Shown in pieces: positions 1 to 15,586 of a stretch of 64,000 bases of DNA (positions are counted from its first letter, which is position 1; each line of letters starts with the position of its first letter). A program made the position numbers and the translations under genes. This DNA is from VRUE01 sp963753245. Its GTDB lineage: Bacteria > Actinomycetota > Thermoleophilia > Solirubrobacterales > 70-9. The notes under the pieces are model-generated. The model saw nothing but the letters and a program-made list of their open reading frames with translations. It was not told the origin of the DNA and ran no database searches. Where the stretch lies: assembly GCA_963753245.1 (NCBI GenBank), contig CAVWBK010000011.1, positions 1 to 64,000 of the forward strand, written 5' to 3'.

Positions 1-81
1 CACCGCGCTATTCTTCGACAGCCTCGCGCTTCGGCCCGGGGTTTTACTTTGTAACGACTCCTACGGCAACGAGGGACTGAG

Positions 82-246
82 ATGGCTCGCGGAGATGTCC
101 GCATCGCGGTGACGCTGGCTTGCGAAGAGTGCAAGCGGCGCAACTACCAGACCAACAAGTCGCGGCGCAACTCGCCCGACCGGATTGAGATGCGCAAGTT
201 CTGTCGCTGGTGCGGCCATCACACTGCGCACAAGGAGACCCGGTAG
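82..246 (+). CDS. rpmG: 50S ribosomal protein L33 (Zn-type)
   Basis: The 54-residue product is a basic protein of normal L33 length. It carries two CxxC pairs (CEEC near residue 14 and CRWC near residue 41), so it is the zinc-binding form. The ATG follows a GAGGGA ribosome-binding site. It is the first gene of the rpmG-secE-nusG-rplK-rplA run, and 6 nt separate it from secE. Nothing gene-like is visible in the 81 nt upstream, which begins at the window edge. Confidence 0.95.
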   Translation: MARGDVRIAVTLACEECKRRNYQTNKSRRNSPDRIEMRKFCRWCGHHTAHKETR

Positions 247-252
247 AGGCCG

Positions 253-783
253 ATGGCAAAAAGCCGCGCACAGCGCAAGGCCGAGCGTCGCGCCCGCGAA
301 GAGCAGGAACGCAAACAGCGCGCCTTCGACGGCGCTGGGGACCGCGAGAGTCGCGCCCAGCACGACACCCAGGTACCGATTTCGGGCGACATCGCCGAGA
401 TCGAGGCGGTCGAGGCCGGGATGGCGGCGGGCGCCCCGGAGGGCAGCCTCGAAACTCCCGATGCACCGCAGAGCTCGCGCGCCGAAAAGCGGGCCGAGGC
501 AAAGCGTGTCAAGGAATCGGAAAAACGCAAGCGTGCCGAGGCCAAGCGCAAGGAGAGCGAGCAGCTTGCCCGCAAACAAAAACAGGCCTCCGCCGAACGC
601 CAGCGTGGCGGCGTCTTTGGCTTTCTCGCCTCCTGCTGGGCGGAGCTCAAGAAAGTGCAGTGGCCCGACCGCGACACCCTCGTGCAGGCGACCGCGGTGA
701 CGGTCATCTTCGTCGCCGTGGCGGGCGCCTATCTCGGCGTCCTCGACACCGTCTTCAACCTCCTGGTCAAGCAGATCCTCTAG
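253..783 (+). CDS. secE: Preprotein translocase subunit SecE with long N-terminal extension
   Basis: SecE clamps SecY in the Sec translocon. Only the last ~60 of 176 residues match the family: an amphipathic stretch (WAELKKVQWPDRDTL, about 130-145) followed by one membrane helix (about 146-170). The first ~110 residues are charged and low complexity, with two Lys/Arg/Glu-rich coiled-coil-like blocks around an acidic middle. Bacterial SecE is usually about 60-130 residues, so this form is long. It lies between rpmG and nusG, the standard position. Confidence 0.93.
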   Translation: MAKSRAQRKAERRAREEQERKQRAFDGAGDRESRAQHDTQVPISGDIAEIEAVEAGMAAGAPEGSLETPDAPQSSRAEKRAEAKRVKESEKRKRAEAKRKESEQLARKQKQASAERQRGGVFGFLASCWAELKKVQWPDRDTLVQATAVTVIFVAVAGAYLGVLDTVFNLLVKQIL

Positions 784-811
784 CGGGATCTCCGAACAAA
801 GGCTTCCTCAG

Positions 812-1336
812 ATGTATCGCTGGTACGTGATCAACACCTACTCCGGGCACGAGAACAAGGTCAAGCACAACCTCGAGCACCGGGTTCAGACGATGAGCCA
901 AAACCGCAACGTGCGTCAGGTCGTGGTGCCCACCGAGCAGGTGATGGAACTCAATAAGGACGGGCAGAAAGAACCGAAGGAGAAACGGACGATGCCCGGC
1001 TATGTGCTGGTCAACATGGAGATGACCGACGATGCCTGGGGCCTGGTCAAGAACACCCCCGGGGTCACCGGTTTCGTCGGCTCGCGCAACAAGCCGGTAC
1101 CGCTCTCCAAACCGGAGGTCGACCGCCTCCTGCACCGCGAGACCGCCGAGCGGCCCCGCACCCAGGCTCAGTTCTCGATCGGCGAGTCGGTCAAAGTCAT
1201 CTCCGGCCCGCTCTCAGACTTCTCCGGCGAGATCGCTGAGATCAACGAGGACGCTGCCAAACTCAAGGTCCTGGTCTCGATCTTCGGCCGCGAGACTCCG
1301 GTCGAGGTCGGCTATGACCAGGTCAAGAAGATCTAG
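812..1336 (+). CDS. nusG: Transcription termination/antitermination protein NusG
   Basis: The 174-residue protein has the NGN domain first (MYRWYVINTYSGHENKV..., with a MPGYVLV strand near residue 60) and a C-terminal KOW domain beginning near residue 121 (IGESVKVISGPLSDFSG). NusG binds the RNA polymerase clamp and couples it to Rho or the ribosome. There is no N-terminal acidic extension of the kind found in many actinobacterial NusG proteins, and length is close to the E. coli form. It is followed by rplK after 18 nt. Confidence 0.97.
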   Translation: MYRWYVINTYSGHENKVKHNLEHRVQTMSQNRNVRQVVVPTEQVMELNKDGQKEPKEKRTMPGYVLVNMEMTDDAWGLVKNTPGVTGFVGSRNKPVPLSKPEVDRLLHRETAERPRTQAQFSIGESVKVISGPLSDFSGEIAEINEDAAKLKVLVSIFGRETPVEVGYDQVKKI

Positions 1337-1354
1337 GCTACCCTCGCGAGCGCT

Positions 1355-1777
1355 ATGGCCAAGAAAGTTCTAACCGTTATCAAGCTGCAGATCTCCGCCG
1401 GAGCGGCCAATCCCGCGCCACCGGTTGGCCCGGCGCTGGGCCAGCACGGGGTCAACATCATGGAGTTCTGCAAATCCTTCAACGCCCAGACTCAGTCCGA
1501 AGGCGGGACGATCATCCCGGTCGAAATCACCGTCTATGAGGACCGCTCCTTCGATTTCATCACCAAGACGCCGCCGGCCGCGATTCTGATCAAGGAGGCG
1601 ATCGGGATCAAGAGTGGCTCGGGCGAGCCGCACCTAAACAAAGTCGGCACGATCTCGATGGACCAGGTGCGCCAGATCGCCGAGCGCAAGATGCCTGACC
1701 TAAACGCCAACGATCTTGATGCCGCCTCGAAGATCATCGCCGGGACCGCCCGCTCGATGGGCGTCGACGTCAAATAG
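1355..1777 (+). CDS. rplK: 50S ribosomal protein L11
   Basis: This 140-residue protein is full length. It has the proline-rich N-terminal segment (SAGAANPAPPVGPALGQHGVN, shared with all L11) and the C-terminal rRNA-binding domain ending GTARSMGVDVK. L11 forms the GTPase-associated centre with 23S rRNA and is the thiopeptide target. It is co-directional with rplA, 10 nt downstream. Confidence 0.98.
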   Translation: MAKKVLTVIKLQISAGAANPAPPVGPALGQHGVNIMEFCKSFNAQTQSEGGTIIPVEITVYEDRSFDFITKTPPAAILIKEAIGIKSGSGEPHLNKVGTISMDQVRQIAERKMPDLNANDLDAASKIIAGTARSMGVDVK

Positions 1778-1787
1778 GAGCTGAGAA

Positions 1788-2558
1788 ATGGCCCACGGTA
1801 AACGCTTTCGCGCGCAGTACGGCAAGGTCCAACGCGACCACGCCTACCCCCCCGGCGAGGCGATCGCCCTGATCAAGGAGACGGCCAGCGCGAACTTTGA
1901 CGAGACGGTCGAGCTGCACCTGCTGCTCGGCCTCAATGTCCGCCATGCCGAGGAGCAACTGCGCGGCACCCTGGCGCTGCCCCACGGCTTGGGCAAGGAG
2001 GTCACGATCGCCGTCTTCGCCCAGGGACAGCAGGCACGCGACGCCGAGTCCGCGGGCGCGGACTTCGTCGGCGGCGATGACCTCGCAAAGAAAGTTGAAG
2101 AGGGCTGGACCGATTTCGATGTCGCGATCTCGACCCCCCAGATGATGGGGACGGTCGGCAAACTCGGCCGCGTGCTGGGCCCGCAGGGCAAGATGCCCAA
2201 TCCGAAGGTCGGCACCGTCACCGACGACGTCGAGAGCGCCGTCAGCGACTCGAAAGCGGGCAAGGTGGAGTACCGCACCGACCGCCAGGCGATCGTTCAC
2301 ATGACGATCGGCAAGGCGAGCTTTGAGGCGGCAAAACTGCTCGACAATTACGGCGCCGTGCTCGAGGAGATCCTGCGCGCCAAGCCCTCTTCCTCAAAGG
2401 GCAAATACATCCTCTCGGCGACGCTGACGACGACGATGGGACCCGGCATCAGGGTCGACGCCTCCAAGGCGGGGGACCGCGACCATGTCGCCCCGGCCCC
2501 AGCGCCCGGTGGGCCCGAGGCCGAGCCAGCGGTCGACGCGGAGCCGGCGAGCGCCTAA
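1788..2558 (+). CDS. rplA: 50S ribosomal protein L1
   Basis: This 256-residue L1 forms the mobile L1 stalk at the E site. Family blocks are clear: MGTVGKLGRVLGPQGKMPNP near residues 121-140 and GKVEYRTD near 157. L1 is normally ~230 residues; the last ~30 here are a Pro/Ala/Glu-rich tail. The gene ends the rplK-rplA pair. In most bacteria rplJ follows closely, but here a secreted-protein gene intervenes. Confidence 0.97.
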   Translation: MAHGKRFRAQYGKVQRDHAYPPGEAIALIKETASANFDETVELHLLLGLNVRHAEEQLRGTLALPHGLGKEVTIAVFAQGQQARDAESAGADFVGGDDLAKKVEEGWTDFDVAISTPQMMGTVGKLGRVLGPQGKMPNPKVGTVTDDVESAVSDSKAGKVEYRTDRQAIVHMTIGKASFEAAKLLDNYGAVLEEILRAKPSSSKGKYILSATLTTTMGPGIRVDASKAGDRDHVAPAPAPGGPEAEPAVDAEPASA

Positions 2559-2642
2559 CCTCCCTCGCCGATCCGAGCTCCGGTGCTAGTTTGACTTGAG
2601 CCAATACCGACGGGGGGAAGGATCGGAGTCTTTGGGGTCAAT

Positions 2643-4169
2643 TTGCCGAACGGCCTGCGCTTCGCGTTGGCCGGGGCTCTGATCGGGCTCGGGCTTCTCG
2701 GCGCCGCCCCGAGCGCATCGGCTTTCTTTGAAGCACCGCCATTCATTCGCCAGTGGGAAGCCGGGCCGGCAAGCGCCTCCGGGACGGCGGCCGAGGCGAT
2801 CACGGTTGACCCATTTGGCGACCTCTACGTGCTGAGGAACGTCGGAGGTGGTTCGGCTCAGATCCTCAAGTACTACGACGATGGCACCCCGGCGCCCGGA
2901 TCGTGGGGTGCGACGATTGAAAACGCCCGCTCAGCTGGAATCGCGGCCGACCCCGAGGGCCACCTCTACGTAGGGGCCGGCAACCGACTGCTTGAGTTCA
3001 CCGCGGACGGGGGGCTGCTGGGCGAATTCCAGCCGCCGCAATTCCTCGACCACGATGCGCTCGCGATCGACTCCTCGGGCAACCTCTACGCGACCGGGAC
3101 CGATGCCAACGGCCAGCCCGCGGTCAATGAGTACGCCCGCTCGGGGAATGCGATCAACCTGATCAACTCAGCGACCTATCCCGGCACCCCCGACACCAAC
3201 TTCTTCCCGAACAACTTCCTTGGCCTCGCGGTGGATGAAGGCGGCCACCTCTTTGCCAGCGGCCAATCGACGGCCGAACATTTCCTGCTCGAGTACGGCC
3301 CCGGACTGAGCGGCCCCCCGACCCACCTGGAGAGCTGTCCTAGTGGGGGCCAGTGCTTCGGTGGCTTTGGCATCGCTTCGGCGAACGCCTTGGCCTCTGT
3401 GAAATCGGTTCAAGCAGCTCCGGTTGTATTCGCCGCGGGCGGCTACGGCAATGGAGCGCCCTCTGAAGACTTCTACAAAACCGGGGTCTACGCGACCCCG
3501 GGCGGGGCAGTAGGCACAAGCCAATACCTCGACAGCTTCGCCGCTCACCCGCTTGTCTCCAAAGCCTCCACCGACATCGCCGCGGTCGCGGCCTCGCCAT
3601 GCCAGGCATCCATATATTTGCTCGTCAACGTGTTCGGTGGAGCGAACGACACGATCAGCGAAAACGTCGTGCAGCAGTTCAACACCCGCGCCGCTCCGAT
3701 CCCGTGCCCACTGGTCCCGGTCGCGGCGATTTCGGGTTTCTCCAAACGCTATCTGCTGCGCCCGCTGGTCGACGCCGCGGGTCCATGCACTCCCTGCGCC
3801 GCGCTGAGCGCCGCCGGAACCAACCTTGGGCGCCCCGATCTGGCTCGCCGAGTCGCTCGCTCGGCAAGCGCGGCCGCGCTTCAAAGAGATTCAAAAGGCA
3901 AGCGCAAGCGAGGTGGGGTCTGGCTCAAGTTCCAAAGCAACGTCGCCGCCGATGCGACCTTCACGCTGACCCGGCAGGCAAGGGGTGGGCGCAAGGCCGC
4001 GAAGCTCGGCGGCTTCATCTACCCGACAATTGCGGGCGCAAATGCTGTTCGCTTCAGCGGGGTGCTGCGCAAGGGCCACCCACTGGGCCCGGGCACCTAC
4101 CGGGTCAGGGTCAGCGCCGGCGCCGGTAAGAGCAGCTTCAAAATCGATGTCCCGCCCTCGCCGGGTTGA
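2643..4169 (+). CDS. Secreted NHL/beta-propeller-like protein
   Basis: The 508-residue product has a Sec signal peptide (hydrophobic residues ~7-27, cleavage likely after SASA). Repeated propeller-type units follow, with motifs such as VDPFGDLYV, ADPEGHLYV, IDSSGNLYA and VDEGGHLFA spaced about 45-60 residues. The last ~100 residues are a separate basic, Ig-like domain (TFTLTR..., ending LGPGTYRVRVSAGAGKSSF). It is probably exported or attached to the wall; no catalytic motif is visible. The TTG start is the only in-frame option that keeps the signal peptide. It sits between rplA and the L10 leader, where no gene is normally found. Function is unknown. Confidence 0.85.
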   Translation: MPNGLRFALAGALIGLGLLGAAPSASAFFEAPPFIRQWEAGPASASGTAAEAITVDPFGDLYVLRNVGGGSAQILKYYDDGTPAPGSWGATIENARSAGIAADPEGHLYVGAGNRLLEFTADGGLLGEFQPPQFLDHDALAIDSSGNLYATGTDANGQPAVNEYARSGNAINLINSATYPGTPDTNFFPNNFLGLAVDEGGHLFASGQSTAEHFLLEYGPGLSGPPTHLESCPSGGQCFGGFGIASANALASVKSVQAAPVVFAAGGYGNGAPSEDFYKTGVYATPGGAVGTSQYLDSFAAHPLVSKASTDIAAVAASPCQASIYLLVNVFGGANDTISENVVQQFNTRAAPIPCPLVPVAAISGFSKRYLLRPLVDAAGPCTPCAALSAAGTNLGRPDLARRVARSASAAALQRDSKGKRKRGGVWLKFQSNVAADATFTLTRQARGGRKAAKLGGFIYPTIAGANAVRFSGVLRKGHPLGPGTYRVRVSAGAGKSSFKIDVPPSPG

Positions 4170-4220
4170 GCATGCGCCTGTTCGCCGCGGCCGTGGGCTG
4201 ACACCGACTCCGATCGAGGC

Positions 4221-4240
4221 GCCCGCGCTTCGACGCGGGC
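4221..4240 (+). terminator. Hairpin after the propeller gene
   Basis: A perfect inverted repeat GCCCGCG/CGCGGGC encloses a 6-nt loop 51 nt after the propeller stop codon. A weakly T-containing stretch follows rather than a clean T-tract, so it may be a high-GC terminator that isolates rplJL from upstream transcription. Confidence 0.45.
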
Positions 4241-4429
4241 CACTCTTCAGTTGACGCTGGGCAGCGTCCACTCGCCCAGATCGCGGGGCGCCGGTTGCCT
4301 GCCGTCGAGGAGGTGTCCGATCGGGTGCTCGGCGAGGAGTGCGCACCGCAAGGGGCGCGAACCCTCCGCACTGAACGCCGCGCCGGGAGCCACCTGGGGC
4401 ATCTGGCTGCAGAAGCTGTGGCGAGCGCC

Positions 4430-4435
4430 TACACT
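4430..4435 (+). promoter_or_regulatory. Candidate -10 box for rplJ-rplL
   Basis: TACACT fits the TANNNT pattern and lies just before the L10 leader fold, placing a start site near 4441. No convincing -35 is seen. The rest of the 332-nt gap between the propeller gene and rplJ (4170-4501) holds only the hairpin at 4221, this box and the leader. Confidence 0.35.
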
Positions 4436-4440
4436 GCATC

Positions 4441-4500
4441 GCCGTTCAACCCGAGACCACCGGCGGGGCAGGCGCCCGCAAGCCCGGTGCAGGTGAAAGA
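4441..4500 (+). ncRNA. L10-type mRNA leader
   Basis: Immediately upstream of rplJ are two nested stems: CACCGG (4458-4463) with CCGGTG (4484-4489), and inside it GCGGG (4463-4467) with CCCGC (4475-4479). The flanking CCGAGACC...GCAGGTG context resembles actinobacterial L10 leaders. There, L10(L12)4 binds its own mRNA and represses translation. Position and fold support the call; no covariance search was possible. Confidence 0.55.
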
Positions 4501-4501
4501 G

Positions 4502-5221
4502 ATGAATCGAGCAGAAAAGTCAGCAGCCATTGAGGAGATCGCCGCCCAGATCGAGGGCGCCGAAGCGATCTTCGCGGTCGATTACCGGGGCATCAGCGTC
4601 GCCCAGGCGGCTGAGCTTCGCGCCAAGCTGCGCGAGGCCGACGCCAGCTTTCGCGTCGTCAAGAACCGCCTGACCAAACTGGCGGCCGACAAAGCCGGCG
4701 AGGAGCGCCTCTCGGGGCTGCTCGAGGGTCCGACCGCGCTGGCCTTCGTGCGTGGCGACAGCGCGCAGGCGGCAAAGGCGATCACGACCTTCAACCAAGC
4801 GCACGACGTGCTCAGCTTCAAGGGCGGTTTCATGGCCGAACTCGTTCTCGACGAGGAGAAATTCACCTCGATCGCGCGGCTTCCGGCCCGCGCCGTGCTC
4901 GACGGCCAACTCGCCGGGGTGATCGCCAGCCCGCTGACCGGCCTGGTTCGTGGCCTCGGCTCGATGATCTCCGGGCTGGCCCTACAGCTCGGGCAGATCG
5001 CTGAGAAAGGCCTGCTGGGCAGCGAGGCAGCCGAGGCCGAACTGCCGGCGGCCGAGTCTTCTGGGCCACCCGCTGAGCCGGTCGCCGATGAGGAGACCCC
5101 AGCCGGCGAGGCGGGAACCGAGCCCAGAGACGAGAGCGGCCCTGAGGATCAGGGCGCAGCTGATCAGCAGGAAAACGACCAGGAGTCTGAGACTTCAAAG
5201 CAAGAGGAGGATGAGGAGTAA
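4502..5221 (+). CDS. rplJ: 50S ribosomal protein L10 with acidic C-terminal tail
   Basis: L10 anchors L7/L12 dimers on the ribosome and represses its own operon. The first ~170 of 239 residues match the family (AVDYRGISVAQAAELRAKLRE, VVKNRLTKLA, then SPLTGLVRGL near 145). The last ~65 residues are an Asp/Glu/Ala-rich tail ending KQEEDEE, absent from ordinary L10 of ~165-175 residues. The start chosen is the ATG after GTGAAAGAG; an open frame continues upstream through the leader but lacks family similarity. The TAA stop abuts the rplL start. Confidence 0.95.
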   Translation: MNRAEKSAAIEEIAAQIEGAEAIFAVDYRGISVAQAAELRAKLREADASFRVVKNRLTKLAADKAGEERLSGLLEGPTALAFVRGDSAQAAKAITTFNQAHDVLSFKGGFMAELVLDEEKFTSIARLPARAVLDGQLAGVIASPLTGLVRGLGSMISGLALQLGQIAEKGLLGSEAAEAELPAAESSGPPAEPVADEETPAGEAGTEPRDESGPEDQGAADQQENDQESETSKQEEDEE

Positions 5222-5620
5222 GTGGCAACCAAAGTCAAAACTGAGGATTGGATCGAGGAGCTGAAAGGCATCTCGGTGCTCGAGCTCTCTGAGCGGATCA
5301 AAGCGCTTGAGGAGGAGTTTGGCGTCTCGGCGACCGCGGTCGCCGCGGCCGCACCCGCGGCTGCCGGCGCGCCGGCGGGCGAGGGCGAGGGCGGTGGTGA
5401 GGCCGAGAGTGCCACGGTCGACGTGGTCCTCGCCGAGGTCGGTGGCCAGAAAGTGCCGGTGATCAAGGTGGTCCGCACGGCCACCGGACTCGGCCTAAAA
5501 GAGGCCAAGGCGCTGGTCGATGAGGCCCCGAAAGCGATCAAAGAGGGCATCGAACGCGACGAGGCCGACAAGCTCAAAGCCGAACTCGAGGAGGCCGGCG
5601 CAACGGTCGAGCTCAAATAA
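5222..5620 (+). CDS. rplL: 50S ribosomal protein L7/L12
   Basis: This 132-residue stalk protein has an N-terminal dimerisation helix (WIEELKGISVLELSERIKALEEEFGVS), an Ala/Gly/Glu hinge (about 42-60), and the factor-binding C-terminal domain (KVPVIKVVRTATGLGLKEAKALVD...). Translation starts at GTG directly after the rplJ stop, so the two are almost certainly coupled. The pair forms one operon under the leader at 4441. Confidence 0.97.
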   Translation: MATKVKTEDWIEELKGISVLELSERIKALEEEFGVSATAVAAAAPAAAGAPAGEGEGGGEAESATVDVVLAEVGGQKVPVIKVVRTATGLGLKEAKALVDEAPKAIKEGIERDEADKLKAELEEAGATVELK

Positions 5621-5636
5621 AGTTCGGCTGGCCGTG

Positions 5637-5664
5637 CTTGGAACCCAGTCTGGGAGCCAAGTTT
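5637..5664 (+). terminator. Hairpin between rplL and rpoB
   Basis: CTTGG-aa-CCCA pairs with TGGG-ag-CCAAG across a 3-nt loop (5637-5661) and is followed by TTTG. The rplL-rpoB gap often carries a partial terminator that lowers rpoBC expression relative to rplJL. The internal loop and short T run make this a weak terminator. Confidence 0.45.
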
Positions 5665-5774
5665 GCGGTCGAGTGCGCCCGTGTGTTATTTTTCGCGGTC
5701 GCGCGCTGTTGCACCCCCCTGCCCATATCTGCGCTGTATTTACGTCCCTCTGACCGCCTGAGGAGTCGCCAACT

Positions 5775-13387
<7,613 letters not shown>

Positions 13388-13393
13388 AGCCCA

Positions 13394-13422
13394 GCCGCCC
13401 GGTGGCGCTCTTACCGGGCGGC
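13394..13422 (+). terminator. rpoBC terminator hairpin
   Basis: A perfect 10-bp inverted repeat, GCCGCCCGGT (13394-13403) and ACCGGGCGGC (13413-13422), with a 9-nt loop begins 6 nt after the rpoC stop. There is no T-tract. Position and stem strength support an end-of-operon role. Confidence 0.6.
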
Positions 13423-13460
13423 GTGGGTCGGTCAAGGCGGGCGGGCCCTCGGCGGCTGGG

Positions 13461-13466
13461 TAGATT
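13461..13466 (+). promoter_or_regulatory. -10 box of a probable leaderless promoter (flavin monooxygenase gene)
   Basis: TAGATT ends 6 nt before the ATG at 13473, which would place the transcript start at or next to the start codon. No -35 match is seen. Confidence 0.5.
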
Positions 13467-13472
13467 GGGGCG

Positions 13473-14795
13473 ATGGCCGGCGCCGAGAAAGTCTGCATCA
13501 TTGGTGCCGGGAGCTCGGGGCTCGCGGCCGCTCAGGTGCTCGGCTCACGCGGGATCTCCTTCGATTGTTTTGAGAAGGGCTCTGAGGTCGGCGGCAACTG
13601 GCGCTATGAGAACGACAACGGGGTCTCCTCGGCCTACCGCTCGCTGCACATCAACAGCTCACGCGCGGCGATGGCCTTCCGGGCCTTCCCGATGCCCGAG
13701 CACTATCCCGACTACCCCAACCATTTCCAGGTCGCCGCCTACTTCGATGAATACGTCGAGCGCTTCGGCCTCGCCGAGAAGATCCGCTTTCGCACCGAGG
13801 TGCTCGCGGTCGAGCCGCTCGATGGCGAGTGGCAGGTAACGGTTGAAGATCAAAGCGGGAGGCGCGAGACCGGCCGCTACCGCGCCGTTGTGGTCGCCAA
13901 CGGCCACCACTGGAACCCGCGCTGGCCCGAGCCCGCCTTTCCCGGGGCAGAGCAATACAGCGGCGAGCAGATGCACGTTCATCACTACCGAGAGTCCGAG
14001 GTCCTCGCCGACCGGCGGGTGCTGATCCTCGGGATCGGCAACTCGGCCGTCGACATCGCGGTTGAGTCCTCTCGAATCGCCGCCCGCACCGTGCTCGCCA
14101 TGCGCCGCGGCGCCTACGTGCTGCCCAAATATCTCGCCGGTAAGCCGATCGATGCGCTGACCCCAGCGCTGGCGACGCGTCTGCCGCTCTCAGTGCAGCG
14201 CTTTTTCATGAAGAGGCTGCTCGATGTCGCGGTCGGTGAGATGAGCGCCTACGGACTGCCCGAACCCGACCACAAGCTGCTCGAGGCCCACCCGACGGTC
14301 TCCTCGGAGCTGCTCTCGCGGCTGGGTGCCGGCGACATCGCCGTCAAGCCCAACATCGATCGCTTCCCCGGCGCCAGGCGGGTGCGCTTCCTCGACGGCA
14401 GCGAGGAGGAGTTCGACCTGGTGATCTACTGCACCGGTTACCGGATCAGCTTTCCCTTCCTGGATCCGGGTCTGCTCGCGGCAACGGACAACCGCCTGGC
14501 GCTCTACCGCCGGGTCGTCTCGGTCGAGCCCGCCGGGCTTTTTTTCATCGGCTTCATCCAGCCGCTGGGCCCGATCATGCCGCTCGCCGAGGCGCAATCA
14601 GAATGGGTCGCCGAGCTCCTCGGCGGGCGTGCGGTTCTGCCCTCGGCGGCTGCGATGCGAGCCGAGATAAAGGACGCCGAGCAACGTCTGCAGAGGCGCT
14701 ACGTGGCCTCTAAGCGTCACACGATCGAGGTGGACTTCCATCCTTATCTGCGCGAGATTCGCCGCGAGCGTAAGCGGGCAACGCAGTCGGTCTGA
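13473..14795 (+). CDS. Flavin-containing monooxygenase family protein
   Basis: This 440-residue class B flavoprotein monooxygenase-like enzyme has FAD-binding GAGSSG at residues 11-16 and an NADPH-binding GIGNSA near 187-192. An FMO-type signature appears as SGEQMHVHHY (about 160-170, F replaced by S), and a late FAD-contact CTGYRISFPF near 318. Such enzymes oxygenate N, S or carbonyl groups using NADPH and O2; the substrate cannot be read from sequence. It is the only + gene between rpoC and fusA. Its 3' end overlaps the minus-strand gene at 14710-15048 by 86 nt. Confidence 0.87.
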   Translation: MAGAEKVCIIGAGSSGLAAAQVLGSRGISFDCFEKGSEVGGNWRYENDNGVSSAYRSLHINSSRAAMAFRAFPMPEHYPDYPNHFQVAAYFDEYVERFGLAEKIRFRTEVLAVEPLDGEWQVTVEDQSGRRETGRYRAVVVANGHHWNPRWPEPAFPGAEQYSGEQMHVHHYRESEVLADRRVLILGIGNSAVDIAVESSRIAARTVLAMRRGAYVLPKYLAGKPIDALTPALATRLPLSVQRFFMKRLLDVAVGEMSAYGLPEPDHKLLEAHPTVSSELLSRLGAGDIAVKPNIDRFPGARRVRFLDGSEEEFDLVIYCTGYRISFPFLDPGLLAATDNRLALYRRVVSVEPAGLFFIGFIQPLGPIMPLAEAQSEWVAELLGGRAVLPSAAAMRAEIKDAEQRLQRRYVASKRHTIEVDFHPYLREIRRERKRATQSV

Positions 14796-15048
14796 TCACC
14801 CGAGTCCGCCCGACGGGGGGACAGCGGGGGAGCGCCTTTTCGGCGCCGCCACCGTGGGGCCCGCGGCGCGGCCCACGCGGTCGCTTGGGTTGTGGGCGCA
14901 GGCGCCGGAAGCCGCCATCAGAGTCCTGCTCAGAGGTGGCCTCTGGTTCGGGCGTCGCGTGGCTCGCCCACCAGACCAGCCACAGGGAGCCGAGCACGGG
15001 CACCTTGAGGACAACGAGCAGAAAGAAGATTGGCCAGAAACCGTGCAC
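14710..15048 (-). CDS. Small single-pass membrane protein
   Basis: The 112-residue product starts with an aromatic-rich membrane helix (HGFWPIFFLLVVLKVPVLGSLWLVWWAS, residues 2-29). A long polar, Arg/Pro/Gly-rich cytoplasmic tail with a RRGPHGGGA motif follows. I recall similar short proteins in related actinobacteria but no function. The GTG start is supported by where the helix begins. The tail beyond ~75 overlaps the monooxygenase gene and may not be conserved. Confidence 0.65.
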   Translation of the reverse strand: MHGFWPIFFLLVVLKVPVLGSLWLVWWASHATPEPEATSEQDSDGGFRRLRPQPKRPRGPRRGPHGGGAEKALPRCPPVGRTRVIRPTALPAYARGESRADKDGSPPRSCDA

Positions 15049-15059
15049 GCGAGCTCAGT

Positions 15060-15572
15060 CTAGAGGGCCTCGCCCGCCTCTTGGCCGCGATCGCGAGAGA
15101 GCGCCTGCGCCCAGCTGATCAGCGCCTCGGTGTGGACCTCCTCGAGGCCAAGCTCAGATTCGGTCGGCACGAGTAGGGTCGGCTCCTCGCGTTCACGCGC
15201 CCAGGCGTAGCAGCTCTGATCGAAGCTGTCATCGATCCAGGCCAGTGCGCGGCTCTTGCCGTAGGCGTCCAGTGGCGCCAGCTTCCAGTGCGCCGAGCCA
15301 AAGCGCGCGGCGCCCCTGAAGCTCAGAAAGGGGAGCTCGGGCATGCCGAGCAGGTTCGGCATGTAGTCGTTGGCTTTCTGCTCCCAACCGCTGGCCCAAA
15401 CCAGCTCGAAATGTTCGCCGAGCCGGCGCAGCCGCTCGCCGGCAAGTAGCGAGATGCAATGCACGCCGCCGTCGATCAGCTCAAAGCGGGCGACGCTTGC
15501 GGGCGGCGGTTGCTCGAACCCGAAGAGACTGATGACGCCGTCGATGTCGACGGCGAGGAGCGGGCGCTGCAT
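15060..15572 (-). CDS. HAD-like domain protein
   Basis: The 170-residue protein opens with a HAD motif I (LLAVDIDGVISLFG, with the DxD aspartates at residues 8 and 10). An ...ELVWASGW segment resembling motif II follows near residue 57, and WIDDSFD near 112 resembles the acidic motif IV. This arrangement matches small HAD-type phosphatases of the 'Swiss army knife' RNA-repair-associated class; hydrolase activity is inferred. It follows rpsG by 14 nt on the minus strand and so may be co-transcribed with rpsL-rpsG. Confidence 0.72.
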   Translation of the reverse strand: MQRPLLAVDIDGVISLFGFEQPPPASVARFELIDGGVHCISLLAGERLRRLGEHFELVWASGWEQKANDYMPNLLGMPELPFLSFRGAARFGSAHWKLAPLDAYGKSRALAWIDDSFDQSCYAWAREREEPTLLVPTESELGLEEVHTEALISWAQALSRDRGQEAGEAL

Positions 15573-15586
15573 CGACGCGGCGCCGT

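Noticed and set aside
4295..4501. N-terminal extension of rplJ
   Set aside because: It lies on the hairpin-rich L10-type leader, has no L10 similarity, and a good ribosome-binding site precedes 4502.
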